Source: Dromiciops gliroides
Taxonomy: Eukaryota > Chordata > Mammalia > Microbiotheria > Microbiotheriidae
Length of the DNA stretch: 64,000 bases
Assembly: GCF_019393635.1 (NCBI RefSeq)
Contig: NC_057862.1
Location: 409,738,169 to 409,802,168 of the forward strand
Reading direction: 5' to 3'
The notes under the pieces are model-generated. The model did no database searches. It saw only the letters and a list, made by a program, of their open reading frames with translations, and was not told where the DNA came from. A program made the position numbers and the translations under genes. Below are positions 49,101 through 57,600 of the stretch, piece by piece (position 1 is the first letter of the stretch; the number at the start of each line of letters is the position of its first letter).

Positions 49101-51237
49101 GTGTGGGGGGGGCTTCGGGGTAAGTGACTTGCCCAGGGTCACATAACTAGTGTCAAGTATCTGAGGCTGGATTTGAAATCGGGTCCTCCTAAATTCAGAG
49201 CCAGTGCTTTATCCACTGCACCACCTAGCTGCCCCCTGTCCATTCTTTTAAGAGATACTTTTTCCAGTCTTTTCTAGCCTTTGCCTATTCCCTTCTTCAC
49301 TTCCTTCATTACCTGAAATCTTTACCATATAGTTTAGCTCTTATACACTCATATTCTGTATTTGCTTCCAATTCTTATTTCCCAACTCCCACACAGGATT
49401 GTGAGTAGCTTCAAGGCAGGACAATATGTCACACCCTGTTCTTACTAATACCCACAGTAACTTGAACATAAAGGTGGACACATGGGTGTTGAAAAAAGTT
49501 ATTATGCAAATCCTCAGGTCAAGGGGCCTGAGGAGAAACCGACATAGCTGTCCTGCTGTTAAAGGCAAAGGCGGGGATTGGGGGGGGGGGAGCTAGGTGG
49601 TGAAGAGGATAAAGCACTGGCCCTGGATTCAGGAGGACCTGAGTTCAAATCCAGGCTCAAACACTTGACACTTACTAGCTGTGTGACCCTGGGCAAGTCA
49701 CTTAACCCTCATTGCCCTGCCCCTCCCCCCAAAAATGTAAATGATAGCAAATATATCCCTTTACTACCTTCAGAACTGTAACTTCTTCCTTCAAGATATG
49801 AATGAACCACTTGTTAGTTTAGAATGAAATGAACAATGATGAGCTCAATCTGGATCCTAGTGTGCTTAACTATTAAAGGTACCTGCTTTAAGTCCTGATT
49901 CCTTCTCTGAGAACAACAAAGGGACACTGTTATCTGAATTTTTCATACTGACTTACATGTTAACCAAACATAAATGAAAATTTCTGAGCATTTTCTTTTT
50001 TTTTTTTTTTTTAAGTGAGGCAATTGGGGTTGAGTGACTTGCCCAGGGTCACACAGCTAGTAAGTGTGTGTTAAGTGTCTGATGCCGGATTGGAACTTAG
50101 ATACTCCTGACTCCAGGGCCAGTGCTCTATCCACTGCGCCACCTAGCTGCCCCTGAGCATTTTCTTCTAATAGTCCCCTCCTACCTTTGTGTATTTCAGT
50201 ATACATGCTAGCCTATGATTCTACAGTTACCAATCAAGTTATCCTCTGTTTTTCAATCCACAGGTATTCCAGAGAGATGGAAATGATTTACATATGACAC
50301 ACAAGATAGGACTTGTTGAAGCACTATGTGGATTTCAGTTCACATTTAAGCACCTAGATGCCCGTCAAATTGTGGTGAAATATCCACCTGGCAAAGTAAT
50401 TGAACCAGGTATTTTGTTTTAAAGACCTAATAATTGGATGCAATGCTGGTTTCGATGTGTTAATAACAACGTACAGTTTCATCATTTTAAAAACTAGGAA
50501 AATATGTCTGGAGTGTGTTAAGCCAATTCTTTTTCTGAATAACATACTGATTTATATTTTTCTTTTGGGGTTCCCAAATATAAAGGCTGTGTCCGTGTAG
50601 TTCGAGGAGAAGGAATGCCACAGTATCGTAATCCCTTTGAAAAAGGTGATCTTTACATAAAGTTTGATGTACAGTTTCCTGAAAACAACTGGATTAGCCC
50701 AGAGAAACTTTCTGTAAGTGTTTTACCAACTAATTTAAATAGTGATCTGGTATTTATTATTAATGATATTTTTATTTAATAGTCTTAGTTGCTGAATGTA
50801 CAGTAATGCCAAGATTATGAAAATCTCTGGTTATCTCAACATGGTTTGCTTATACAATTTCTGCATCTGGGTGTTTGCATTCCTACATGGTGGGGTTTTA
50901 TACTGGTATTTGATCCATTCAAGATCAGTAGTTCAGCCCCTTTCAATTTAGCACTTTAAGAAGGCATTTCCATCTAGATTATGTCCAAAGGAAGATTGAA
51001 GCTGTCACCTTGAAGAACCTAACAGTTCTCTTTCTCTCTCTTTTTAAGGAACTTGAAGACCTCCTTCCAGCTAGACCTGAAGTTCCTAGTGTGATTGGTG
51101 ACACAGAAGAGGTAGATCTTCAGGAGTTTGATAGCACTCGAGGCTCTGCAGGTGGTCAGAGGAGGGAGGCTTATAATGACAGCTCTGATGAGGAAAGTAG
51201 CCATCATGGACCTGGAGTACAGTGTGCCCACCAGTAA
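36489..51237 (+). CDS. DNAJA2: DNAJA2, type I Hsp40 (DnaJ-like) co-chaperone, nine coding exons
   Basis: Coding exons join at 36489-36566, 38608-38667, 39707-39930, 42589-42669, 42791-42924, 43452-43648, 50264-50408, 50586-50713 and 51049-51237, all with GT-AG introns and compatible phases, giving 411 residues plus TAA (human protein about 412). The N-terminal J domain has the HPD triad at residues 36-38, which stimulates Hsp70 ATPase. A Gly-rich [12 protein letters not shown] linker follows. The cysteine-rich region has four zinc-binding modules: CSACSGQG 143-150, CSACRGRG 159-166, CSDCNGEG 186-193 and CKKCEGKK 202-209. Next come the two beta-sandwich client-binding domains and a C-terminal CAHQ box (408-411), a farnesylation signal in this family. 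Known role of the family: cytosolic partner of HSPA8/HSPA1A in folding and disaggregation. The start is the first ATG in the CpG island and opens [11 protein letters not shown] as in other mammals. By memory of human DNAJA2 there are few differences, including a serine missing near the C-terminus. No disruption seen. Confidence 0.97.
36567..38607 (+). other. DNAJA2 intron 1
   Basis: GC-rich first 600 bp, then unique-looking AT-rich sequence and one SINE (38390-38543). Nothing else recognised. Confidence 0.9.
38390..38543 (+). mobile_element. Young CORE-SINE in DNAJA2 intron 1
   Basis: TSD aaaaaagtaagttaaa on both sides; tail (AAAC)n. It ends about 65 bp before the exon 2 acceptor. Confidence 0.92.
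38608..38667 (+). CDS. DNAJA2: DNAJA2 coding exon 2 (residues 27-46, HPD motif)
   Basis: A 60-bp symmetric exon preceded by cttt-ctcaaag and followed by gtaagt. It encodes [20 protein letters not shown], the second J-domain helix with the HPD loop, so skipping it would keep frame but remove the Hsp70-activating triad. Confidence 0.95.
38668..39706 (+). other. DNAJA2 intron 2, with a faint MIR-like stretch
   Basis: At about 39,195-39,320 there is a MIR-like segment (gagttacttaaattttctgg, then a cagttttctcatgtaaaat-type stretch). The rest is unassigned. Confidence 0.6.
39707..39930 (+). CDS. DNAJA2: DNAJA2 coding exon 3 (end of J domain, Gly-rich linker)
   Basis: A 224-bp exon after a tttttttcttttgtag acceptor, ending in phase 2 before gtaagt. 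It encodes [27 protein letters not shown] (J-domain helices 3-4), a Gly/Ser-rich stretch, the FSHIFGGG segment and the [12 protein letters not shown] basic stretch leading into the substrate domain. Confidence 0.95.
39931..42588 (+). other. DNAJA2 intron 3, SINE-free
   Basis: Contains an imperfect tandem duplication (40,690-40,850 and 40,890-41,030) and a segment near 42,080-42,180 that resembles part of intron 5. No young SINE is seen in these 2.66 kb, unlike intron 6. Confidence 0.6.
40690..41030 (+). repeat. Imperfect tandem duplication in DNAJA2 intron 3
   Basis: Two related units (about 40,690-40,850 and 40,890-41,030) share cttggttttaa/ttttggttttg, tagcttccaggttt/tagttccaagttt, gtactaccttggat/gtactgtcttggat and aatttggag/tatttggag in the same order. 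Confidence 0.6.
42589..42669 (+). CDS. DNAJA2: DNAJA2 coding exon 4 (first zinc module starts)
   Basis: Acceptor tttttcag, donor gtaagt. The first base completes Lys121. The exon encodes [27 protein letters not shown], including the first two zinc-binding cysteines (143, 146). Exons 4 and 5 are separated by a short 121-bp intron. Confidence 0.95.
42791..42924 (+). CDS. DNAJA2: DNAJA2 coding exon 5 (zinc modules 1-3)
   Basis: Acceptor tcatctttag, donor gtatgc. It encodes the rest of zinc module 1, module 2 (CSACRGRG), the [14 protein letters not shown] segment and module 3 (CSDCNGEG). It ends one base into Gly193. Confidence 0.95.
43452..43648 (+). CDS. DNAJA2: DNAJA2 coding exon 6 (zinc module 4, client-binding domain)
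   Basis: Acceptor tctttctag, donor gtaatt, ending on a codon boundary. It encodes [16 protein letters not shown] with the fourth zinc module, then the strand-rich part with [10 protein letters not shown] and [13 protein letters not shown], a conserved DnaJ-family signature. The following intron 6 is the largest (6,615 bp). Confidence 0.95.
44948..46120 (-). mobile_element. L2 LINE, reverse strand, in DNAJA2 intron 6
   Basis: 'gcatttattatgtgccagga', 'tatgaagagctttaaatgcc', 'gtaatagggagccactggag' and 'gagatgtccaaaaagcagtt' are reverse L2 3' region and ORF2 end; split by a SINE. Confidence 0.75.
45181..45346 (+). mobile_element. CORE-SINE with poly-C tail (intron 6)
   Basis: Full-length. Instead of an A-tail it ends in a run of about 20 C (45,326-45,346). 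Confidence 0.88.
46414..46577 (-). mobile_element. CORE-SINE with poly-C tail (intron 6)
   Basis: Reverse copy whose tail is a G-run of about 24 bases on the + strand (46,416-46,439), i.e. poly-C in element sense. Confidence 0.88.
47590..47690 (+). mobile_element. CORE-SINE/MIR remnant
   Basis: 'gcaggaagacctgagttcaa' in a diverged context. Confidence 0.45.
48030..48175 (+). mobile_element. MIR fragment
   Basis: 'ctaaacttggagtgaggaga', 'ctagttctgtgactggacga' and ctcagtgtcttctgtaaaa. Confidence 0.55.
48232..48396 (-). mobile_element. Young CORE-SINE (intron 6)
   Basis: TSD aggagttaactttt on both sides; A-tail of about 26. Confidence 0.92.
48430..48660 (-). mobile_element. MIR, reverse strand
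   Basis: 'tagcactttgaggtttgcag', cattttacagatgaggaaaa, 'gtgacttgcctaggattaca'. Confidence 0.6.
48770..49335 (+). mobile_element. L2 3' region, split by a SINE
   Basis: 'tgtcacttctgctcagaaac', 'ccctctgatctctcttccat', 'agcctttgcctattcccttc'. Confidence 0.65.
49099..49237 (-). mobile_element. Young CORE-SINE (intron 6)
   Basis: TSD tccattctttt on both sides; C-rich tail element sense. Confidence 0.88.
49587..49735 (+). mobile_element. CORE-SINE (intron 6)
   Basis: Full-length, preceded by a G-run; tail ctcccccc then aaaaa. TSD not clear. Confidence 0.85.
49997..50153 (-). mobile_element. Young CORE-SINE (intron 6, 110 bp before exon 7)
   Basis: TSD tgagcattttctt on both sides. Confidence 0.92.
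50264..50408 (+). CDS. DNAJA2: DNAJA2 coding exon 7 (second beta domain)
   Basis: Acceptor caatccacag, donor gtattt. It encodes [17 protein letters not shown] through [13 protein letters not shown]. Compared with the human protein as remembered, Tyr is His in HMTHK and Gly is Ala in HLDARQ. Both lie in folded parts and are read directly from the codons cac and gcc. Confidence 0.94.
50586..50713 (+). CDS. DNAJA2: DNAJA2 coding exon 8
   Basis: Acceptor caaatataaag (a weak pyrimidine tract just upstream, ttttcttttg), donor gtaagt. It encodes [47 protein letters not shown] and GDLY are family signatures of the second client-binding domain. Intron 7 before it is only 177 bp. Confidence 0.94.
51049..51237 (+). 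CDS. DNAJA2: DNAJA2 coding exon 9 with stop codon
   Basis: Acceptor after a long ctctttctctctctttttaag tract. It encodes the dimerisation/C-terminal tail ending in [20 protein letters not shown] and TAA at 51235-51237. The final CAHQ is a CaaX-type box. One serine fewer than human is inferred in the ESS run. Confidence 0.95.
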   Translation, partial: ELEDLLPARPEVPSVIGDTEEVDLQEFDSTRGSAGGQRREAYNDSSDEESSHHGPGVQCAHQ

Positions 51238-52890
51238 ACATTGCTTTAAAAAGAAAGAAAAGTAAAGTTGCACAAGAGGAAATACTTTCCAGTTTTGCCT
51301 GATTTGTTTTCAGCAATCTACCTGGATTGTCTAAGCAATCCAGATGAACTGATGGACATCTATTGCTGTATGTGTAACTTTTAAATTGGTTATAGTATCT
51401 ACAGAGTGTATAATTTAAACTAACCACAAAGCTTTACATCTTCATTTTGACTGTTCTGTAGCAGAATAAAGCACTTGAAAGGAAAAGATTCCCTTTCACA
51501 TGGGTTCTAAGTTTCAGTACTGGTATCCGTGCTTGATTTTTACAGTTGTGTAGATTTTGTTTCCAATTTTAAATTCAACTCCTACATTGTAAAGTTTGTG
51601 TACAATTTTGTCCTGAGGCTTTGTATTTGGCTGCACTTGCATAAGCTGCTACAAATAGAATAAAGAATTTCATAGCCTGTATCTATGATTTAGATGCATG
51701 GTCAATGGGCTTTGCACACAATGGGTTTGGAGCTGAGCGGGAACAATGGAAAAATTACATTGGAAGTGGTTGTAAAGTTTTGGGAGGTTTTGTTTTGTTT
51801 CAGGGTTTTTTTTTTTACCATCGTGTGAAAGTTTCTGAATTGAGTAATAAAAGTAGTTGGTGAAAATTATTCCCATGTGTCACATTTAGAGGGATGCTCA
51901 CATTGAGAGGAAAAAAATATCTTGTTCTGCTTCTTAAACAGCCCTTAAAAAACCCATTGGTGTAAAGTTTTTGTGCTCTAAGCACCTGCCCATTTTGTAG
52001 CTATAAATGACAAAAGTCGGATTTTGGTAGAAACAGGCTTTATTGATTAAAAAAAGAGAGACTTTGTAGTGTGTGTCAGCCAAGGATATCTAAGTTATAT
52101 AACCACTAAGTCTTGATCCTCCCAGCAATGCTGGCCAGGCTAATGCCTTTCTATACTCCCTTTTTATGGGGCTCAACTAAGGTTACAGCAAATCAGTAGT
52201 AGAACCATGTCTATATAGAACCTATTACAGTGCTGTATTCATAAGTGTTAAGTAAGTTAATAATGATCTGTCTTCCACTTTCACTTGAGTATTTGAAACT
52301 GGGGGAGCAATGATTGTTACTAGTATTTTAGTAAAGTAAGAAGGTTAAACTGGTATAAGAGAAATCGGGTAAAACTATATAACATGAAGGTGTAAAAATG
52401 TTTTGAAGTTATTATGTTTCTGTTCTTTCTACCCTTTGATCTTTCCTTTACTCCCAAGTAGATGTTTATTGAACACTGATTTGAGGGGGAAAAGGTAGAA
52501 TTCAAATTATCTATTACATCTTTTAATAGCTTCTGTAAATGGGACACATAGGAAAGGAGGTGAAACAAAGCCAAACTATTGAATTACATGTTATGCCATT
52601 CATTAGCCTGGCTAACCAAGACTTTGGATTCATTAATTCCAAGGACTAGTAAAATCTGAAGGAGTGAAAATTTCAGGGAAATATTCCTGGCAGTAATCAG
52701 GGCCTGTGAAACTTAAGTTATATTACCCAACAATCTCCACTGTACCAAAAAAATAAAACCAGCCTTGGCTAGAAATCAACAATAATTTTTGTATCCAAGG
52801 TTACTTCCCCACAAGCACTGAACAAAAGAAATACAGTGACTTAATATTAAAGTTTGTGGCCTTTCCAATAAAGGTTTATAAAACAATGTT
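51238..52890 (+). other. DNAJA2: DNAJA2 3' untranslated region with several poly(A) signals
   Basis: No splice site or repeat insertion interrupts the sequence after the stop. AATAAA hexamers lie at 51465-51470, 51659-51664, 51846-51851, 52752-52757 and 52867-52872. The human transcript as remembered has a 3' UTR of roughly 1.5 kb, so the 52,867 signal is a reasonable distal end and the 51,465-51,846 signals could give short forms. The exact cleavage site is inferred. Confidence 0.55.
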
Positions 52891-52948
52891 TCAGTGTAAT
52901 CTTTCTTTCAGCCAGCCAGAGTGAAGATAAGTAGTATGAAAAACATCT

Positions 52949-53228
52949 TCAAAATTCGAGGTTATTAGTATACTTAGAGCATATGGCTTTATTTAGAAGA
53001 TCTGCAATTTCAACAGGACATGAATGAATAATATAGAGAGCAGCCTGCCTCCTTAGATATTTTCCATGAATTGCTTTGGTCAGTCTTCTGAGAATAATTT
53101 CATATTCCCTCAAATGCATTCTGTCCCAGCTAAACTGGATTACTAGTTTTCCCCCAGGTTTTGCCTTGATTTCTACATTAGTGCATTTGTGTAGGCCATC
53201 CACCTTACAGCTGCAGCATACTCTTCTT
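52949..53228 (-). other. Unexplained minus-strand reading frame (about 84-92 codons)
   Basis: Open from about 53,228 to a TGA at 52949. The translation is charged and helix-like rather than repeat-like, including SWDRMHLREYEIILRRLTKA and ending SKYTNNLEF, and it sits just beyond the DNAJA2 3' UTR in opposite orientation. A minus-strand AATAAA lies near 52,040. No family is recognised, there is no convincing splice acceptor or promoter, and frames of this length occur by chance elsewhere in the window. It could be an old retrocopy remnant, a terminal exon or noise. Confidence 0.2.
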
Positions 53229-53261
53229 CACCTATTAACATTTTTGTTTTCTCTCAGGACA

Positions 53262-53345
53262 CCCAGCTCAGGTGCTACTCTCTTCCTCTCTTCATTTAAG
53301 CCTTTGTTCATCCAGCCCCTACAAAATGATCTCTCCATTCAGTTT
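53262..53345 (+). mobile_element. L2 fragment
   Basis: 'cacccagctcaggtgctact' and 'tcatttaagcctttgttcat'. Confidence 0.5.
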
Positions 53346-53362
53346 AAGAAGTATTAGCTAAT

Positions 53363-53503
53363 GGGGCAGCTAGATGGCGCAGTGATAGAGCACCGGCCCT
53401 GGAGTCAAGAGTACCTAAGTTCAAATGTGGCCTCAGACACTTAACACTTACTAGCTGTGTGACCCTGGGCAAGTCACTTAACCCCAATTGCCTCACCAAA
53501 AAA
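53363..53503 (+). mobile_element. Young CORE-SINE
   Basis: TSD aagtattagctaat on both sides. Confidence 0.92.
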
Positions 53504-53629
53504 AAAAGTATTAGCTAATAAACTTCCATAAGCCAGGGGTACATTCTACTTAAGTTTGTAGTTTACCAACATCTCCCCTTCAGACCTTCCCTAGAGTTAT
53601 TTGCTCAGATCCTATTCTTCCACTTTATG

Positions 53630-53880
53630 TATTATAACAGGAAAAAGCACTGGATTTGGAATTAGGGGACCTGAGTGCAAATGCAAACTGCTATTTAATC
53701 CCTGTGGGACCTTGGGCACATCAGTTGACCTTTCTACACCTTTTACTTTTTATGAGGGATTTGGGCCAGAAATTAGGTGTAAGGTCCCTTCTAATTCTTC
53801 TATGTTCCTAGATTGTTTCCATCTTTGATTCACAATGCTTTGCCCATAATGGACACTAATAAATTTTTCCTGAATTGAAA
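53630..53880 (+). mobile_element. MIR and L2-like 3' piece
   Basis: 'gcactggatttggaattagg' and 'gggaccttgggcacatcagt' (MIR), then 'ggacactaataaatttttcc'. Confidence 0.5.
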
Positions 53881-53946
53881 GCATCTTTCAGAGTTTATTC
53901 TTTGGTAGCATAACCTTTAAGAATATAGAATACATACTTATGTAAA

Positions 53947-54093
53947 TGGGCAGCTAGGTGGCACAGTGATAAAGCACTGGCCCTGGATTCAGGAGAAACT
54001 GAGTTCAAATCTAGCCTCAGACAATTGACACTTACTAGCTGTGTGACCCTGGGCAAGTCACTTAACCCTCATTGCCCTGCAAAAAAAAAAAAA
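53947..54093 (+). mobile_element. CORE-SINE
   Basis: Full-length with A-tail; TSD not clear. Confidence 0.88.
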
Positions 54094-54695
54094 TACAGAA
54101 TGTGGTATTATGTTCCTGCCATAAGGTGTCAGGATAAGATTCTTAGTAAAATAATATAGTCATTGAAAATTTAGGTAAATATAGGATAGCTTTGATTTAT
54201 TATAGTATGTTACTATTACTCAATTAGACTTTATACAAAATCAAAAGGAGCAGTCCAGGCAAGCTGGCCAGTGGCTTCACTAGGCTGGTTTGAAAGCTTT
54301 TTCCCACAAAAGGCTCTGGAAAAGTGGGATTAATCAATTCCAGACAATAAAATACATGCTATTCCAACTTTAAATTCATCAGGCCAAGTTGCAACTGAAA
54401 TTAGCCCCTGAGCCCTACCTAATTCTCTTTGTCAGTTGTTTAGAGCATCTCTCTGGACTCATCTTCATTCCTGTCTCATTACTTTGTGGTACATGAACTA
54501 GGGAGCCTTCATTCAAAGAATAGTTGCTAGTTCAACAAAACTTGACTTGCTAACTGCTTATTTCTATGAAGCCTTTGTATTTACTGTTGTAGGGATGTAC
54601 TTCACACCTCCCATCTAGAATGTGGAAAGTTTAGGGAATTGGAACAGTATTTGACCTAATTAAGTCCTCTGCATTCTCGTTAAAAACATTTGAAC
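54094..54695. other. Unassigned sequence
   Basis: Nothing recognised. Confidence 0.5.
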
Positions 54696-54699
54696 TAAG

Positions 54700-54865
54700 A
54701 GAATCTTGCTTTATTTCTATGTATTTGTCATGTCTGACTCTTCGTGACCTCATTTAGGGTTTTCTAGGCAAAGATCCTGAATGGCTTTCCCATTTGAAAT
54801 CAGGAGGATGAGTCTTCCTAACTTCAGGCCCAGCACTATCCACTGTACCACCTAGCTGCCTTTGC
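54700..54865 (-). mobile_element. MAR1-like CORE-SINE, internally deleted
   Basis: 'catgtctgactcttcgtgac', 'gggttttctaggcaaagatc', ccactgtaccacctagctgc. Confidence 0.65.
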
Positions 54866-55353
54866 TTTACTTCTTAGTTTATATTAATATAAAATGCACA
54901 GTAATATTTAGTGCTAGGGACTATGAATATTGTTCTCAAGAAGTTGATGACAGTGGTAAGACACACGATCATTTCAAGTAGGAAGATTTTAGTAACAAAT
55001 TGGATGAAAACTGAAGCCTAGTAGTGTGATACAGGCTTCATAAGAGTACAATGGATATTTCCGTTTATTATCCAAAAGTTCGATTAAGCTTCAGTCAAAA
55101 TAGAGGTGATTATTCAAGTAATTAAGTTTGAAGAACAAGCGTAGTGCTTACTTGAAACAAAATATGCTTCCTGAGAAAAATAGCTCTATTCTACTAATTC
55201 TAGCTATGAAGTTTACAAAAAAAGAAACCATTCCCATTAATTGGTTTTATACACAAAATGGGGGCTTCAAAAAGATGAACCCACACAGAGAAAAAAATAC
55301 TGCAGAAAAACATTGGTATCCTATTGGTAGGGAAAGAAATTAAACCCTAATAG
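54866..55353. other. Unassigned sequence
   Basis: Nothing recognised. Confidence 0.5.
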
Positions 55354-55432
55354 GCAGAGGCAGCTAGGTGGCACAGTGGATAAAGCACTGGCCCTGTGTT
55401 CAGGGGGACCTGAGTTCAAATCTGGCTTCAGA
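55354..55432 (+). mobile_element. 3'-truncated CORE-SINE
   Basis: Head to tctggcttcaga only; the middle and A-tail are missing. Confidence 0.8.
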
Positions 55433-56270
55433 TTTGGTCCTCTTCCAAAAAATGGACAAACAACTCTTTTCTCAATGAAGGATAATAATTTCTTCAGCTG
55501 ATCTTGATAATATGAGAATATTTGCAAACAAAAGATTCCCCTTTTATTTTCAGTGAGGGTAAGAAGGCTGAAAGTAAACCAATCTACAGTGTTATAGTCT
55601 TTTTTTTAAGTGTAAAGCAAGATTTGCCTGGGACATTGAGAAAAGTTAAGTTATAGGACGATTTACTTCAGTGGAGGGAGTTTTCCATACCAGGAAGTCT
55701 CCACACCAATTAAATTACAGGTCCAGTATTATCCTGCCCCTCCTACTCCCCCCAAATTCCCCTAGATAACAAAAGCAAATATTTCCCCATGATAAAGAAT
55801 AAGAGTTAAGACAAGTAACCCCCCACCACTATACCAGAGGATATTGCCTTAACAAAAGGTCAGTTAGACCAATGGTGACACGTTTTACATTTACTCCAAT
55901 GAAAATAAGTTGCTAGTTGCACAACTTCAACATGTAAGCATATCAAGGAATTTGTGTTTAGTGACTAGCAAGACATTATAGAAAAGTTGCTATAGATTAT
56001 TAATTTCAGGAGATTGGGAGGGGAAAACAGGAAATAGGAGTATCCGAAGCCCCACCAAGGCATCGAGGTGTCACATTATTGGGATGGATGGCCTATCTGC
56101 CCACTTGCCAATAGGATATTGATGAATGGAAAGGTTTCAGTGCAGGCTGGAAAGTTTCTTTTCTGGGAAGAATAAGGCTCCCTTTGATCTGCTGGAGGGG
56201 ATCTGGGAGTAGGTACCTCCCAAAGAACCTCATGAGAGAACTCACCTGCTTTAGCTCAATGCCTTCATTC
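55433..56270. other. Unassigned sequence
   Basis: Nothing recognised. Confidence 0.45.
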
Positions 56271-57475
56271 AAAAGACTGTTGGTGGAGTTGTGAAATGAT
56301 CCAACCATTCTGGAGAGCAATTTGGAACTATGGCCAAAGGGCAATCAAACTGCATAATCTTTTGTCTACTAATACCACTACTAGGTTTATATCCCAAAGA
56401 GATCATTAAAAAAGGGAAAAGGACACACATGTACAAAATATTTATAGCAGCTCTTTCTTGTGGTGGCAAAGAATTGGAGATTTAAGGAATGCCCAGCAAT
56501 CGGAATGGCTAAACAAGTTGTAGTATATGAATGTAATGGAATACTATTATACTGTAAGAAAAAGTGAGCAGGTGGATTTCAGAGAAACCTGGAAGGACTT
56601 GCATGAACTGATGCTGAGTGAAGTGAGTAGAACCAGGAAAACATTGTACAGAGTAACAACAAGGTTGTGTGATGATCAACTATGACTGACTTAGCTCTTC
56701 TCAGCAATACAATGATCCAAGACCATTCCAAAAGACTCATGATGGAAAATGCTCTCCATCTCCAGAAAAAAAAAAATTAGGGAGTCCGAATGGAGAGAAA
56801 TTTAGAAGTATGGCAAAGGGCCATAAAACAAGAGATTTTAAAAAGAGGGTTGGGGGTGAGGGAAACTTAGTTGTACAAAATTATTTATACTAGCTCTTTG
56901 TGATGGCTAAGAATTGGAAATTATGGGGATGCCCATCAATTGAGGAATGGCTAAACAAGTTGTGGTACTGGAATTGTAGATTGTAATGGAATACTACTGT
57001 GCTATAAGAAATGATGAGCAGGATGCTTTTGGAAAACCCTGGAAAGGCTTACCTGAACTGATGCAGAGTGAAGTGAGCAGAACCAGAAAAGCATTGCACA
57101 CAGTAATGGCAATATTGTATAATGATCAACTGTGAATGACTTAGCTATTCTCAGCAATACAATGATCCAAGACAATCCCAAAAGACATGATAAAATATAC
57201 TATCCACCCCCCAAAGAAAGAACTGATGGAGTCTGAGTACAGACTGAAGCATACTATTTTTCACTTTCTCTTTTTTTTTGGTAGGGGGAGGGGGAATTTC
57301 AAGTTTTCTTCTACAAAAATGACTAATATGGAAATGCTTTGCATGATTGCACATGTATAACATATCAGATGCTTACCATCTCAAGGAGGAAGGGAGAGAA
57401 ATTGGAATTCAAAATTGTTTAAAATGTTAAAAATTATTTTTACATGTAATTGGGGGGAACATTAAATGTTTTTTT
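56271..57475 (+). mobile_element. Two head-to-tail LINE-1 3' ends
   Basis: The first (56,271-about 56,795) starts gactgttggtggagttgtga and breaks off after tccatctccagaaaaa. The second (about 56,796-57,475) repeats tatttatactagctctt onward to the A/G-rich tail. Flanking aaaagac may be a short TSD. Confidence 0.75.
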
Positions 57476-57600
57476 AAAAGACATTTATTAAGCACCTCCT
57501 ATGTGTCAGGCAAAGTGCTACAATAACCAAGCCTGCAGAGAGACTATACCAGGGAGCTTACAGGAAACTACATCAGGAATTAAAGTAAAGGAAATGCATT
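57476..57600 (-). mobile_element. L2/MIR-like end fragment
   Basis: 'catttattaagcacctccta' and tgtgtcaggcaaagtgct. Confidence 0.5.

Larger units (their letters stand above)
43649..50263 (+). other. DNAJA2 intron 6, repeat-rich
   Basis: 6,615 bp holding six young SINEs, two L2 pieces, MIR pieces and a (TG)n run at 44,739-44,760. The stretches 43,649-44,940, 46,120-46,410 and 46,580-47,590 show nothing recognisable. Confidence 0.8.

Noticed and set aside
52949-53203. Calling the minus-strand frame a definite gene
   Set aside because: No family, start context or exon structure could be supported; kept only as an observation.
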